Made by a program: the position numbers and the translations under genes. 64,000 bases of DNA from Pseudomonas sp. B28(2017) (GTDB lineage: Bacteria; Pseudomonadota; Gammaproteobacteria; Pseudomonadales; Pseudomonadaceae). The notes beneath the pieces were generated by a model that did not search any database, was not told the origin of the DNA, and saw only the letters and a list, made by a program, of their open reading frames with translations. Shown piece after piece: positions 9,935-19,198 of this stretch (its first letter is position 1; each line of letters starts with the position of its first letter). The stretch is from positions 62,001 to 126,000 of the forward strand of contig NZ_NEJH01000001.1 in assembly GCF_002113025.1 (NCBI RefSeq), read 5' to 3'.

Positions 9935-11980
9935 TTACCTCGATAGCAGATTGAGTTGTTGCGAGACAGGTGGGGTACTCGCCAGGGGCAGGCGCAAGGT
10001 GAAGCAGGTGCCTTGGCCAAGAGTCGATTGCACTTCCATCTGCCCCTTGTGGTTATTGGTGATGATGAAGTACGACACCGACAGGCCAAGTCCGGTGCCC
10101 TGACCGATTTCCTTGGTGGTGAAGAAGGGTTCGAAGGTCCGTTTGCGCACGCTCTCGCTCATGCCGATGCCGTTGTCCTCGACCTGAATTTCCGCCCATG
10201 GCGGATTCAGCCTGGTGCGCAGAATGATCCGTCCAGGCTCGCTGTCGTCTTCGCGCTGGTGAATGGCTTGCGCGGCGTTTTTCAGCAGGTTGAGCAGCAC
10301 TTGCTCCAGTTCGTTGGCGGTGCCGGGAACCGGTCCCAGCGCCGGATCGAACTGACGAATGATGGCCTGGCCCTTGAAGTCGAAGCCGATCGCCAGATCG
10401 AAATCGTTACCGGCGATCTCCACGGCCTGGTCGATCAGGGCAGGCAGATCGCACGGGGCCATTTGCCGGGTGCTGCGACGGCTGAAGCTGAGCATGTGGG
10501 TAACGATTTTGGCGGCGCGGGCACCGGCCTGTTGGATGCCGTCGAGCAACTGTGGCACTTCGCGGATTTGCAGATACTGATTGACCGTCGTCAGTTCGAT
10601 TCCGGTCTGTTCGGCCATTTCAAGGTTCTTCGGCAGATCGGGAGACAGGCGTCGGCGAATGTTTTGCACGTTGTGCAGGATCGCACCCAGCGGGTTGTTA
10701 ATCTCGTGGGCCATGCCGGCGGCAAGCCCCCCGACCGAAAGCATTTTCTCCGACTGCACCATCATCTCCTCCAGGGACAGGCGCTGGGTGATGTCGTCGA
10801 TCCGGATCACCACGCCACGTCCGGCACCGCCCATCAACGGATAGAAAGTCAGGGCGTAGTGGCGGGGTTCGTCGTCCTTGAGCCAGGTGACACGTTCGAT
10901 TTTGGCCACCGTATGCTGCTCGACCGTTTGCTTGAGTTGTGGCAAAAACGGCTTGAGCGGTTCGAAGGCAAGGAAGATGGGCTGGTTCAGGGCTTCATCG
11001 AGACGAGTACCCGACAGGGCGCTGGCCTCCTGGTTCCATTGCGTCACGTAGAGCTGTTCGTCGAGGGCGATCAGCGCCGACGGCATGGAGTCGATGATGC
11101 TGTTGAGGTAGTTCTGGAAGCCGGTGAGTTTTTTCTCGATCTTGCTGCGCACCTGGACTTCGAGTTCCAGTTTGCGGTTGGTATGGCGGGTTTCTTCGGC
11201 TAGCCCCTGGGCTTGGTCGTAGGCTGCCTGGGACTCGTCCCGAGCCCGCTTGAGTTGCTGCTCCCTGGCCTCGATTCGCGAGAGCATGGTGTTGAACGCC
11301 TCGGCGAGGCTGCCAATTTCATCGTGGTTTCCTCGCGAAGCACGCAGTGCGTAGTTTTCTTCACGGGTTACCTGGCGGGACAACTCTTCGAGCTGGTGGA
11401 TCGGCCGGGTAATCAGGCGCTTGATCTGGCGGGCAATGATCAGCCACAGCAGCACACTGAAGATCAGAATGCCCAGGCTGGCCGTCAGGGTCCCGGTGTA
11501 GAACGCCACTGGCAGTTCGCTCGTGGCCACCAGCAGCAGGTGCCCTGGTGCTGTACCGGGGCGGGGCAGGGTGATGACTTGATTGCTGCGAAACTCGGTG
11601 GCCTGCCAGTCTTCAATATGCCGGAAACGCTTGGGCAGCTCCAGGTTGTCGCCATGCTGCAATTGCGCCAGTTGCTCGCCCTTGCCGTCATACAGGGCTG
11701 CTGCACGCAGCGGCGAATAGCTGTTGAGCTCCTGTAGCAGGCGTTCGGCGCTTTGTGGTGACGCCAGGGCTTCGGAGGCCAGGCTCGGGTTGGATACCAG
11801 TCGGCCGATGGTCTGCAGGGCCTGGGGCGCCATGCTTTCCTGGGAGATGTAGTACGCGGCGCTGATAAAGGTCAGGTTGGCAACCAGCAGGACGGTGACC
11901 ATCAGTACCAGCAGGGCGGCTAGCAGTTTCTGTCCGACGGGCAGGTTTTCAAGGCGCTGGCGCAATGGCATCTGATTCAT
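9935..11980 (-). CDS. Orphan membrane sensor histidine kinase (HAMP-PAS-HisKA-HATPase)
   Basis: The 681-residue protein has a membrane helix at about 20-42, a periplasmic domain to ~160 and a second helix at ~165-185. A HAMP domain (RPIHQLEELSRQVTREENY), a coiled coil and a PAS domain (~290-410) follow. The kinase core has GLAAGMAHEINNPLG (His near 426), ELEQVLLNLLKNAAQAI, VEDNGIGM and PFFTTKEIGQGTGLGLS. All residues needed for autophosphorylation are visible. No response-regulator gene is adjacent; neighbours are the adenosyltransferase and ketopantoate reductase genes. In PAO1 an equivalent kinase sits, as I recall, in the same position (PA4398). Signal and partner are unknown. Confidence 0.9.
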   Translation of the reverse strand: MNQMPLRQRLENLPVGQKLLAALLVLMVTVLLVANLTFISAAYYISQESMAPQALQTIGRLVSNPSLASEALASPQSAERLLQELNSYSPLRAAALYDGKGEQLAQLQHGDNLELPKRFRHIEDWQATEFRSNQVITLPRPGTAPGHLLLVATSELPVAFYTGTLTASLGILIFSVLLWLIIARQIKRLITRPIHQLEELSRQVTREENYALRASRGNHDEIGSLAEAFNTMLSRIEAREQQLKRARDESQAAYDQAQGLAEETRHTNRKLELEVQVRSKIEKKLTGFQNYLNSIIDSMPSALIALDEQLYVTQWNQEASALSGTRLDEALNQPIFLAFEPLKPFLPQLKQTVEQHTVAKIERVTWLKDDEPRHYALTFYPLMGGAGRGVVIRIDDITQRLSLEEMMVQSEKMLSVGGLAAGMAHEINNPLGAILHNVQNIRRRLSPDLPKNLEMAEQTGIELTTVNQYLQIREVPQLLDGIQQAGARAAKIVTHMLSFSRRSTRQMAPCDLPALIDQAVEIAGNDFDLAIGFDFKGQAIIRQFDPALGPVPGTANELEQVLLNLLKNAAQAIHQREDDSEPGRIILRTRLNPPWAEIQVEDNGIGMSESVRKRTFEPFFTTKEIGQGTGLGLSVSYFIITNNHKGQMEVQSTLGQGTCFTLRLPLASTPPVSQQLNLLSR

Positions 11981-12016
11981 CGCAAAAAAGGAACAAGTGG
12001 CCAGCGTAGCCGCTGC

Positions 12017-12970
<954 letters not shown>

Positions 12971-13069
12971 TCACAGTGAATGATGGGAAAGACCCGTTAT
13001 AATCAGCGCGGATTTTAACCGCAAGCCAGGCGCGCTCCATCAGTGCGCCTTTAAATTTGGAGAGATTAC

Positions 13070-13555
13070 ATGCCGTCGTTCGACGTGGTATCCGAACTGG
13101 ACAAACACGAAGTCACCAACGCGGTCGAGAACGCCGTCAAGGAACTCGATCGTCGTTATGACCTGAAAGGCAAAGGCAGCTTCGAGTTCAAGGAAAAAGA
13201 CCTGACCGTCAACCTGACCGCCGAGGCGGATTTCCAGCTCGAAGCAATGATTGAGATCCTCAAGCTGGCGCTGGTCAAGCGCAAAATCGACGTGCAGTGC
13301 CTTGAAGTCAAGGATGCGTTCGCTTCGGGCAAGCTGATGAAGCAGGAAGCCGTCCTCAAGGAAGGCATCGACAAGGAACTGGCGAAGAAAATCGTCGCTC
13401 ACGTCAAAGACGCCAAACTCAAGGTGCAGGCTGCCATTCAGGGCGAGCAGGTGCGTATTACCGGCAAAAAGCGTGATGACCTGCAAGAAGCCATTGCAGT
13501 ACTGCGGGCCAAGGAGTTCGGTATGCCGCTGCAGTTCAACAACTTCCGCGACTGA
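13070..13555 (+). CDS. YajQ-family nucleotide-binding protein
   Basis: The 161-residue protein starts [20 protein letters not shown] after GGAGAG and consists of the two ferredoxin-like half-domains of the YajQ/UPF0234 family ([40 protein letters not shown]). Members bind nucleotides and RNA, and the Xanthomonas homologue is a cyclic-di-GMP effector. Whether this one binds c-di-GMP cannot be read from the sequence. A TATAAT box at 12998-13003 is a plausible -10. Confidence 0.93.
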   Translation: MPSFDVVSELDKHEVTNAVENAVKELDRRYDLKGKGSFEFKEKDLTVNLTAEADFQLEAMIEILKLALVKRKIDVQCLEVKDAFASGKLMKQEAVLKEGIDKELAKKIVAHVKDAKLKVQAAIQGEQVRITGKKRDDLQEAIAVLRAKEFGMPLQFNNFRD

Positions 13556-13690
13556 CCTGAAAAGCGGGAACCTCTTGGTGTTTGCGACGTCGGAGGCCCA
13601 GGCAACGGCAGAAACGATTGAGCCCGTCGCGGTTCAATCCTTCTGCCGCTTTTTTTACGCATGCCGGATAGCCGGAAAAGGAGCAAGCAG

Positions 13691-14533
13691 ATGGACTTAA
13701 ATGCTGAGGTAGACAACCTGATCAAGGTCTCCCAGACCTGGATCCCGATGATCATGGAATACGGCAGTCGTGTACTGCTGGCGGTCATCACCCTGGGCAT
13801 CGGCTGGTGGCTGATCAACAAAGTCACGAAAAAGCTCGGCGGCCTGATTGCATTGCGTAATGCCGATCTGGCGCTGCAAGGCTTCATCAGCAGCCTGGCG
13901 AACATCATCCTCAAGATCCTGCTGATCGTCAGCGTGGCCTCGATGATCGGTGTGGAAACCACTTCGTTTGTCGCGGCGATTGGTGCGGCGGGCCTGGCCA
14001 TTGGCCTGGCCTTGCAGGGCAGTCTGGCGAACTTCGCGGGCGGCGTACTGATTTTGCTGTTCCGTCCGTTTCGTATTGGTGACTGGATCGAGGCTCAAGG
14101 TGTCGCCGGTACTGTCGACAGCATCCAGATTTTCCATACCGTACTGCGCACCGGTGACAACAAAACCATCATCGTGCCCAACGGTAATCTGTCGAACGGC
14201 ATCATCACCAACACCAATCGTCAGCCGACCCGCAAAGTGGTGTTTGATGTAGGCGTCGATTACGAAGCGGACTTGCAGAAAGCCCGAGAAGTATTGCTGG
14301 AGTTGGCCAAGGATCCGCGTGTTTTGACTGATCCGGCACCTCAGGCAGTCATTTCGACATTGGGTGACAGTTCGATCACTGTTTCTCTGCGTGTTTGGGT
14401 GAAGACGGCTGATTATTGGGATGTGATGTTCATGTTCAACGAACTATCCCGTGATCGTCTGAGAGAAGCCGGCATCGATATTCCTTTTCCGCAGCGGGTA
14501 ATTCGCGTGGTTCAGGAATCTGCTGCGCAGTGA
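13691..14533 (+). CDS. mscS: Small-conductance mechanosensitive channel (MscS family)
   Basis: The 280-residue inner-membrane protein starts MDLNAEVDNLIKVSQTW after AAAGGAG and is close to E. coli MscS (286). Three helices lie at about 25-45, 60-80 and 90-125. The pore helix shows the glycine/alanine packing pattern GLAIGLALQGSLANFAGG, followed by LFRPFRIGDWIEAQGVAGTV at the start of the cytoplasmic beta domain, NGNLSNGIITN and a C-terminal FPQRVIRVVQE. It should open on hypo-osmotic shock and release solutes. A bidirectional terminator follows. Confidence 0.94.
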   Translation: MDLNAEVDNLIKVSQTWIPMIMEYGSRVLLAVITLGIGWWLINKVTKKLGGLIALRNADLALQGFISSLANIILKILLIVSVASMIGVETTSFVAAIGAAGLAIGLALQGSLANFAGGVLILLFRPFRIGDWIEAQGVAGTVDSIQIFHTVLRTGDNKTIIVPNGNLSNGIITNTNRQPTRKVVFDVGVDYEADLQKAREVLLELAKDPRVLTDPAPQAVISTLGDSSITVSLRVWVKTADYWDVMFMFNELSRDRLREAGIDIPFPQRVIRVVQESAAQ

Positions 14534-14620
14534 TTGGTTTTTGGGTCAATGCCTGACTATTCGGTCAGGCATGTTCTGCATGGATCTGATGTTTTAAACA
14601 CACTGTTGTCACTCCCAACG

Positions 14621-14652
14621 AAAAAGGCCCATCCGAAGATGGGCCTTTTTTT
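14621..14652. terminator. Bidirectional terminator between mscS and oprD
   Basis: The stem AAAAAGGCCCATC / GATGGGCCTTTTT closes on a CGAA tetraloop and has an A-tract on one side and a T-tract on the other. It can serve both converging genes. Confidence 0.92.
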
Positions 14653-14678
14653 GATTACCGCAAACTAACTTTCTGTGA

Positions 14679-16007
14679 TTACAGAATGTTGAGTGGGTAG
14701 TCGGTGATCAGGCGGAACTCAGAGATATCGCCTTCGCCTTCGTCAGCATTGGCGGTGTGCCATGCTTGGCGGATGCGGAACGACAGATCCTTGGCTGGGC
14801 CGGACTGGATCACGTACTTGGCTTCCACGTTGGTTTCGTGGTGTTTGCCGTCTGCACCGTACAGACCGGTGTAGGTGCTGTTCGATGGAGTGTTGGTACC
14901 GTCGATGTTCCAACCATTCACGTAACGGACCATGAAGCTCAGGCCAGGTACGCCGTACTCGGCCATTTTCAGGTCGTAACGGGCTTGTACCGACTTCTCG
15001 CCAGGGGCGTTGAAGTCAGAGTACTGGATGGAGTTGGCGAGGAAGATCGAGTCGCCACCACGGTTGTTGTCACCCACGCCGATGTAGTCGAACGGAGTAT
15101 CGCCGTTGACCTTCTGGAAGGCCAGGGTCAGGGTGTGTGCTTTCAGGAACGAGTAAGCAGCAGCCAGGGAGTAGGCGGTGTTGCTGATGTCGCCTGCTTT
15201 AGCATCACCGGTGTCGCGGGTGTTGTAGATGTTACCGTCGAAGTTGATCGAGTTGTCGCCGCCCAGTGCGAGGGTGTAGTTCGCGTTGGCGTAGTACTGG
15301 TTCCAGACGTCTTCGAGCTTGGCACCGTAGAGCGATACGCTCAGGTCCGGGGTAATGCCGTACTTGCCACCGAAGTAGTCGATGGAGTTGGCAGTCACGC
15401 CAGCGTAAGTAGCGAACAGTTCGCCGTCACGAGCGTTGCGGTCCTGGCTGGTTGCCGAGTAGAAGTGGCCGGCTTCGAGGTCGAGGTCTTTGACTTCGCT
15501 GCTCTGCAGTTGGATACCGCTAGCAGTTTGGTGAAGGATACGAGAACCACCTACAGCGAACACTGGAGAGGTGCTTGGCTGCATGTCGCCGATTTTCAGC
15601 TCGGTCTTGGAGATGCGGAACTTGGCGGCAGCACCGGCTTTGCCCTGGCTGTTGTTGACTTCGCCATCAGAGTCCACGGACATGTTGCCGGAACCTGCAT
15701 ATTTGTCGGAGCCGTCCAGTTTAATGGCCAGTTGGCCCCAAGCTTCAACGCCAACGCCGATCAGGCCTTGGGTGTAGCCCGAGCTGAACATGCCCTGGAT
15801 GCCTTGGGTCCAGTCTTTGTCATCGACTGCGCCGTTTTTCTTGTTACGGTTGTAGTAGTAGTTGCGAACCAGCAAGTCGAGTTTGCTGTCTTCAACGAAA
15901 CCTTTGGCTTCGGCCTGGTCGCTCACGAAAGGTGCGGCTACTGCCAACTGAGTACTGGCTGCTGCTGCAACTGCCAGTGCGATCATGCTCCACTTCATCA
16001 CGCGCAT
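14679..16007 (-). CDS. oprD: OprD outer-membrane porin
   Basis: The 442-residue precursor starts MRVMKWSMIALAVAAAAS with a signal peptide cleaved after about AVAA. The mature part begins FVSDQAEAKGFVEDSKLDLL, characteristic of OprD, an 18-strand barrel for basic amino acids and small peptides. The C-terminal segment (GPAKDLSFRIRQAWH, FRLITDYPLNIL) closely matches PAO1 OprD as I remember it. The downstream order HIT-slyX-csp-aspS is the same as next to PAO1 oprD, supporting orthology over the many paralogues. In P. aeruginosa this porin admits carbapenems. Substrate in this strain is inferred. Confidence 0.85.
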   Translation of the reverse strand: MRVMKWSMIALAVAAAASTQLAVAAPFVSDQAEAKGFVEDSKLDLLVRNYYYNRNKKNGAVDDKDWTQGIQGMFSSGYTQGLIGVGVEAWGQLAIKLDGSDKYAGSGNMSVDSDGEVNNSQGKAGAAAKFRISKTELKIGDMQPSTSPVFAVGGSRILHQTASGIQLQSSEVKDLDLEAGHFYSATSQDRNARDGELFATYAGVTANSIDYFGGKYGITPDLSVSLYGAKLEDVWNQYYANANYTLALGGDNSINFDGNIYNTRDTGDAKAGDISNTAYSLAAAYSFLKAHTLTLAFQKVNGDTPFDYIGVGDNNRGGDSIFLANSIQYSDFNAPGEKSVQARYDLKMAEYGVPGLSFMVRYVNGWNIDGTNTPSNSTYTGLYGADGKHHETNVEAKYVIQSGPAKDLSFRIRQAWHTANADEGEGDISEFRLITDYPLNIL

Positions 16008-16919
16008 CGTGATTTGCTCCTTTGGTTTTAGAAGAGTACTGCCGTCCCACCTGATTTATTATCTGGGCGGCTCTTTCTTTTTGTGTCGGCGCAAACTTAT
16101 ATCACGCCGACAATGTTGGCGATACTTGCGTATCTAACCTTTCGCCTTCTTTACGACCCTGTCGCAAACAGCGAGATAGATGTCGCAAATTTCCAGCTCC
16201 AACGCAACCGGGCTGACAACTTTAATGCTGTTTTCTGAGCCTTGGCGCCGGTAAAAAGAGTCCTGGTGAAACGTTTGAATCTCCATCGGGCTACCTTGCC
16301 ACTGTCTTTTTTTACCTGAAGACCCCCGCTTCCAACGGGTGTCATATCAGGCGATGTTGGGTATGAATGCAATAAGCATGCTCAGTATCGAGCGTCGCTG
16401 CATTTTTTTTCAAGTTGACGGTCTGACGCTGTAAAAACCTCATAAAACCGGGGGTTCAAGCGCGTTTAGTATGGGCTTGACGCCTTGCCCGGCATCATGT
16501 TGCACCCTTCGGGTCGACTGCCTGACAACCAAAAATGTTACCGGTTCACCCCGCCAGTGAGTAAACGGCGGATGTCGAAGCAATCAGCGTAGACCCACTG
16601 TGCGGTTTTGGTGCAAAAATTTTTTTGCCCTGTGCTGAGTTCATCCCTGTTGGTCGCTTGTCTTGCGCGAACACTTCGTTGTGAATCAGTCATTTCGGGT
16701 TTTTTTGCCGGTTGATTGGTGCTGTCATGGTGCGCGGTAGCAAAAAATGTCTCATCCGGGGGCGGGCTGTCAGCTTTTCGCTTGCGCTCGTGGCCACTGC
16801 GCAAGGTTCGCCGTGAAGCGTGCGCCGTTCGCAGGTATGCTGCCGTCCGGTCGCTTGGTGCGCTGTCCCCCCGGATGGGCGCTAAGCTGAAAAATGATGA
16901 CCCGGCGGGAGTGTACGCA
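16008..16919. other. Long non-coding gap between oprD and the HIT gene
   Basis: These 912 bases separate divergent genes. The oprD side holds its ribosome site (AAAGGAG on the minus strand, 16016-16022) and presumably its promoter. The sequence is less GC-rich than the genes and contains homopolymer runs (T-runs near 16400, 16617 and 16703). The short frames inside lack recognisable domains and ribosome sites. I find no convincing small RNA, terminator or repeat. Confidence 0.4.
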
Positions 16920-17345
16920 GTGTTCGCTTTAGATCCACGACTTCAACAAGACACGTTACCGATCGGGGACTTTCCGCTCTGCCGGTTGCTGTTGTCCAAC
17001 GATTCGAACTATCCCTGGTTCATCCTGGTACCTCGTCGTGAGGCTATCAGTGAGATATTTCAGTTGGATGATGCAGATCAGCAGCAGCTTTGGAAGGAGA
17101 CGACGGAGCTTTCGCAAGTGCTCAAGGACTCGTTCGACGCGGACAAATTGAATGTTGCGGCGCTGGGCAATGTCGTCAGCCAGTTGCACATGCATGTGAT
17201 TGTGCGCAAGCGCGAAGATGCCGCCTGGCCAGCACCGGTTTGGGGTAAATATCCGGCAAAGCCCTATGATTCGGAGCAGGTCGCCGCTATTCGCGAACGT
17301 TTGCGCCTGATATTGACTGATGGTTTTACGTTTCTGGAGGGCTGA
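16920..17345 (+). CDS. HIT-family nucleotide hydrolase/transferase
   Basis: I choose the GTG at 16920 (MFALDPRLQQDTLPIGD, 141 residues) because GGGA lies nine bases upstream; a GTG at 16911 would have no spacing. The motif reads QLHMHVIVR: the first His of the usual HxHxHxx triad is Gln, while the central nucleophilic His and the third His are kept. Family members cleave or transfer nucleoside phosphates and phosphoramidates. The next gene, slyX, starts three bases after the stop, so the two form an operon. Confidence 0.85.
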   Translation: MFALDPRLQQDTLPIGDFPLCRLLLSNDSNYPWFILVPRREAISEIFQLDDADQQQLWKETTELSQVLKDSFDADKLNVAALGNVVSQLHMHVIVRKREDAAWPAPVWGKYPAKPYDSEQVAAIRERLRLILTDGFTFLEG

Positions 17346-17348
17346 ATC

Positions 17349-17555
17349 ATGAGCCTGGAAGAACGCGTTACCGATCTTGAAAGCCGCCTGGCCTTTCAGG
17401 ATGACACCATCCAGGCATTGAATGATGTCCTGGTCGAGCAGCAACGGGTGGTCGAGCGTCTGCAACTGCAAATGGCTGCGCTGCTCAAGCGCCAGGAGGA
17501 AATGGTCGGCCAATTCGAGTCGTTCGAAGAGGAAGCGCCGCCGCCGCACTATTGA
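17349..17555 (+). CDS. slyX: SlyX family coiled-coil protein
   Basis: The 68-residue acidic protein [19 protein letters not shown] is almost all coiled coil (heptads to about residue 55) and ends PPPHY, as SlyX proteins do. Its molecular role is not established. It is co-transcribed with the HIT gene and followed by a terminator. Confidence 0.9.
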   Translation: MSLEERVTDLESRLAFQDDTIQALNDVLVEQQRVVERLQLQMAALLKRQEEMVGQFESFEEEAPPPHY

Positions 17556-17572
17556 GCGACGAGCAGGCATGA

Positions 17573-17610
17573 AAAAACCGCGGACAGCTAGGCTGTGCGC
17601 GGTTTTTTTC
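17573..17610. terminator. Bidirectional terminator between slyX and the cold-shock-domain gene
   Basis: AAAAAACCGCG pairs with CGCGGTTTTTT around a 16-base loop that can itself form a short hairpin (ACAGC/GCTGT). A- and T-tracts flank the stem, serving both converging genes. Confidence 0.88.
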
Positions 17611-17619
17611 AGCTTTGAA

Positions 17620-18222
17620 TCAGCGGCGTGGCAGCGCGGCGATCACATCTTCGGCTTGCAGGCCCTTGTCACGATTCATGACAGAGAACTCCACGCGCTG
17701 GCCTTCTACCAGGACGCGGTGACCTTCACCGCGAATGGCCCGGAAGTGGACGAAGATATCGTCGCCGGAGTCGCGGGAAATGAAGCCGAAGCCTTTGGAC
17801 GTGTTGAACCATTTCACGGTGCCGGTATCGCGGTTGCTCATGTCGTAGCTTGGTGCGGCGGTAGCTGGTGACGATTTGTAGAAGCTGATACCCAGATGCA
17901 GGGCAATAGCGATCAGGGCTGCGACCAGGCTGAACAGAACGGCGGGTTGACCGGCGATGACCGGCATCGGTGCAATCAGCGTCAGGGTTTGCAGGACTAC
18001 CGTCAGGACCAGCAGGGCGCTGACCAGGTTTTGCAGTTGATGGCGCGGACCTTTGTTCCAGTAAGGGATGACAGGTGCAAGTGTGAGATTGAGCAGGCCG
18101 AAAAAGGCCAGGTACAGCGCGTCAGGTTGTTGCAGGTAAGGCAAGGCTTCGGATTGCAGGCTAGGGATGAAGGACAGCAGCAAGGCTGCTGCGCCTATCA
18201 GTAGATGGACGATTTTCAACAT
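17620..18222 (-). CDS. Membrane-anchored cold-shock-domain protein
   Basis: The 200-residue protein [18 protein letters not shown] has four predicted membrane helices (about 1-22, 36-55, 63-85, 94-115), a short linker and a complete C-terminal cold-shock domain (128-200) with RNP1 KGFGFI at 143-148 and RNP2 DIFVHF at 155-160. Ordinary Csp proteins consist of the ~70-residue domain alone. An internal Met128 ([13 protein letters not shown]) could start a soluble form, but no ribosome site precedes it. The topology and membrane tethering are predictions. The gene sits in the place of PAO1 PA0961 as I recall it. Confidence 0.85.
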   Translation of the reverse strand: MLKIVHLLIGAAALLLSFIPSLQSEALPYLQQPDALYLAFFGLLNLTLAPVIPYWNKGPRHQLQNLVSALLVLTVVLQTLTLIAPMPVIAGQPAVLFSLVAALIAIALHLGISFYKSSPATAAPSYDMSNRDTGTVKWFNTSKGFGFISRDSGDDIFVHFRAIRGEGHRVLVEGQRVEFSVMNRDKGLQAEDVIAALPRR

Positions 18223-18429
18223 TTTGATTAACTCACGTTAAGACAGTTCACAAGGAAGAGCTGATGGCGCACGGTTCGCTTCAAAACAATAAAGAGGCGT
18301 TGGGCACGTGCCCGGTATCAGCCTATGCGCCATGCCCGGAAAAAATAGGCACTGGCGACACGCTGTCTATTTAACAGCAAAGCCGCAGGCTACTCAAATC
18401 AGGGCGTCCGGCGGCTCTTTTGGGGGGAA

Positions 18430-18831
18430 TTGCCGCAGGTTGTCCGAAGTTTCGGGGGCTGCCAAAAGTTGTTGGCTCAACCCTTGTCTCGCTCAGTACG
18501 ATTGAATGGCTTCGCCACCTGTTTGCGGCTTGAACAGGTTTATCGGGATATTTTGGCGGAAGTGGCCCGGGTCAACGGTTGCTCGGTCAGTGGCCTGCTA
18601 TCTCATCTGGATCGTGAAGTTAACTTGCGTCACGGCGGAGTCAGGAAGTTCAGTGGATTGGTGCGGGTTGTCTGTGTCGTGCACAGCCTCAAGGAAGGAG
18701 TGTGCATCGTTACGGCCTGGTCTGGACGGCGAAAGCAGCAGAGTGTCGGCCCGTGCAGTCTTACGGCTGCACAGGCCGCATTTAATGGATATAATCCCGC
18801 TCTTTGCCGCAAAACCCTGCGTGTGCGGTAG
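18430..18831 (+). CDS. Possible ribbon-helix-helix (RHH_4-like) protein with TTG start
   Basis: The frame (133 residues from a TTG at 18430) contains SVRLNGFATCLRLEQVYRD, then ILAEVARVNGCSVSGLLSHL and FSGLVRVVCV, which fits a small ribbon-helix-helix domain of the COG4321/RHH_4 kind. There is no ATG or GTG in frame before the domain; a TTG near 18471 is an alternative start. The last ~45 residues (after SLKEG) have no domain character and run through a probable promoter of the next genes. It may be a real small regulator or a decaying gene. Coding status is the main uncertainty. Confidence 0.45.
   Translation: MPQVVRSFGGCQKLLAQPLSRSVRLNGFATCLRLEQVYRDILAEVARVNGCSVSGLLSHLDREVNLRHGGVRKFSGLVRVVCVVHSLKEGVCIVTAWSGRRKQQSVGPCSLTAAQAAFNGYNPALCRKTLRVR
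18790..18795 (+). promoter_or_regulatory. Candidate -10 for fmdB-like/aspS
   Basis: A perfect TATAAT lies 62 bases before the zinc-ribbon gene. The -35 region is poor (CTGCAC at 17-base spacing), so this is a weak assignment. Confidence 0.35.
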
Positions 18832-18856
18832 CAATCTGATCGCCGAGACAACCTCC

Positions 18857-19078
18857 ATGCCGATGTACGATTATCAATGTGCTTCCTGTGGTCATCAGTT
18901 GGAAGCCATTCAAAAGATCAGCGATGCACCGCTGGTCGACTGCCCTGCCTGTCAGGCGCCAGAGCTTAAAAAATTGCTGTCCATGCCCGGCTTTCGCCTC
19001 AGCGGCACGGGTTGGTACGAAACCGATTTCAAGACCGGTTCCAAGAAGAATCTGGCCGGCGGCGACAAAGCTGACTAA
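18857..19078 (+). CDS. FmdB-family zinc-ribbon protein
   Basis: The 73-residue protein MPMYDYQCASCGHQLEAIQK has two Cys pairs (CASC and CPAC), forming the single zinc ribbon of the FmdB/CxxC_CxxC_SSSS family, plus GFRLSGTGWYETDF. The function of these proteins in most bacteria is unknown. It lies 120 bases before aspS, in the same direction, and is likely co-transcribed. Confidence 0.9.
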   Translation: MPMYDYQCASCGHQLEAIQKISDAPLVDCPACQAPELKKLLSMPGFRLSGTGWYETDFKTGSKKNLAGGDKAD

Positions 19079-19198
19079 GGTCCTGAGCCTGAGTTGAACG
19101 ACACGCGTGCTCTTGCATCACCCGACGACTTTTTTAAAGACGGGGCTGCTGTAGGATCTCCAACCGAATTTCGAATTACGAGAAGTGAAACCACGACC

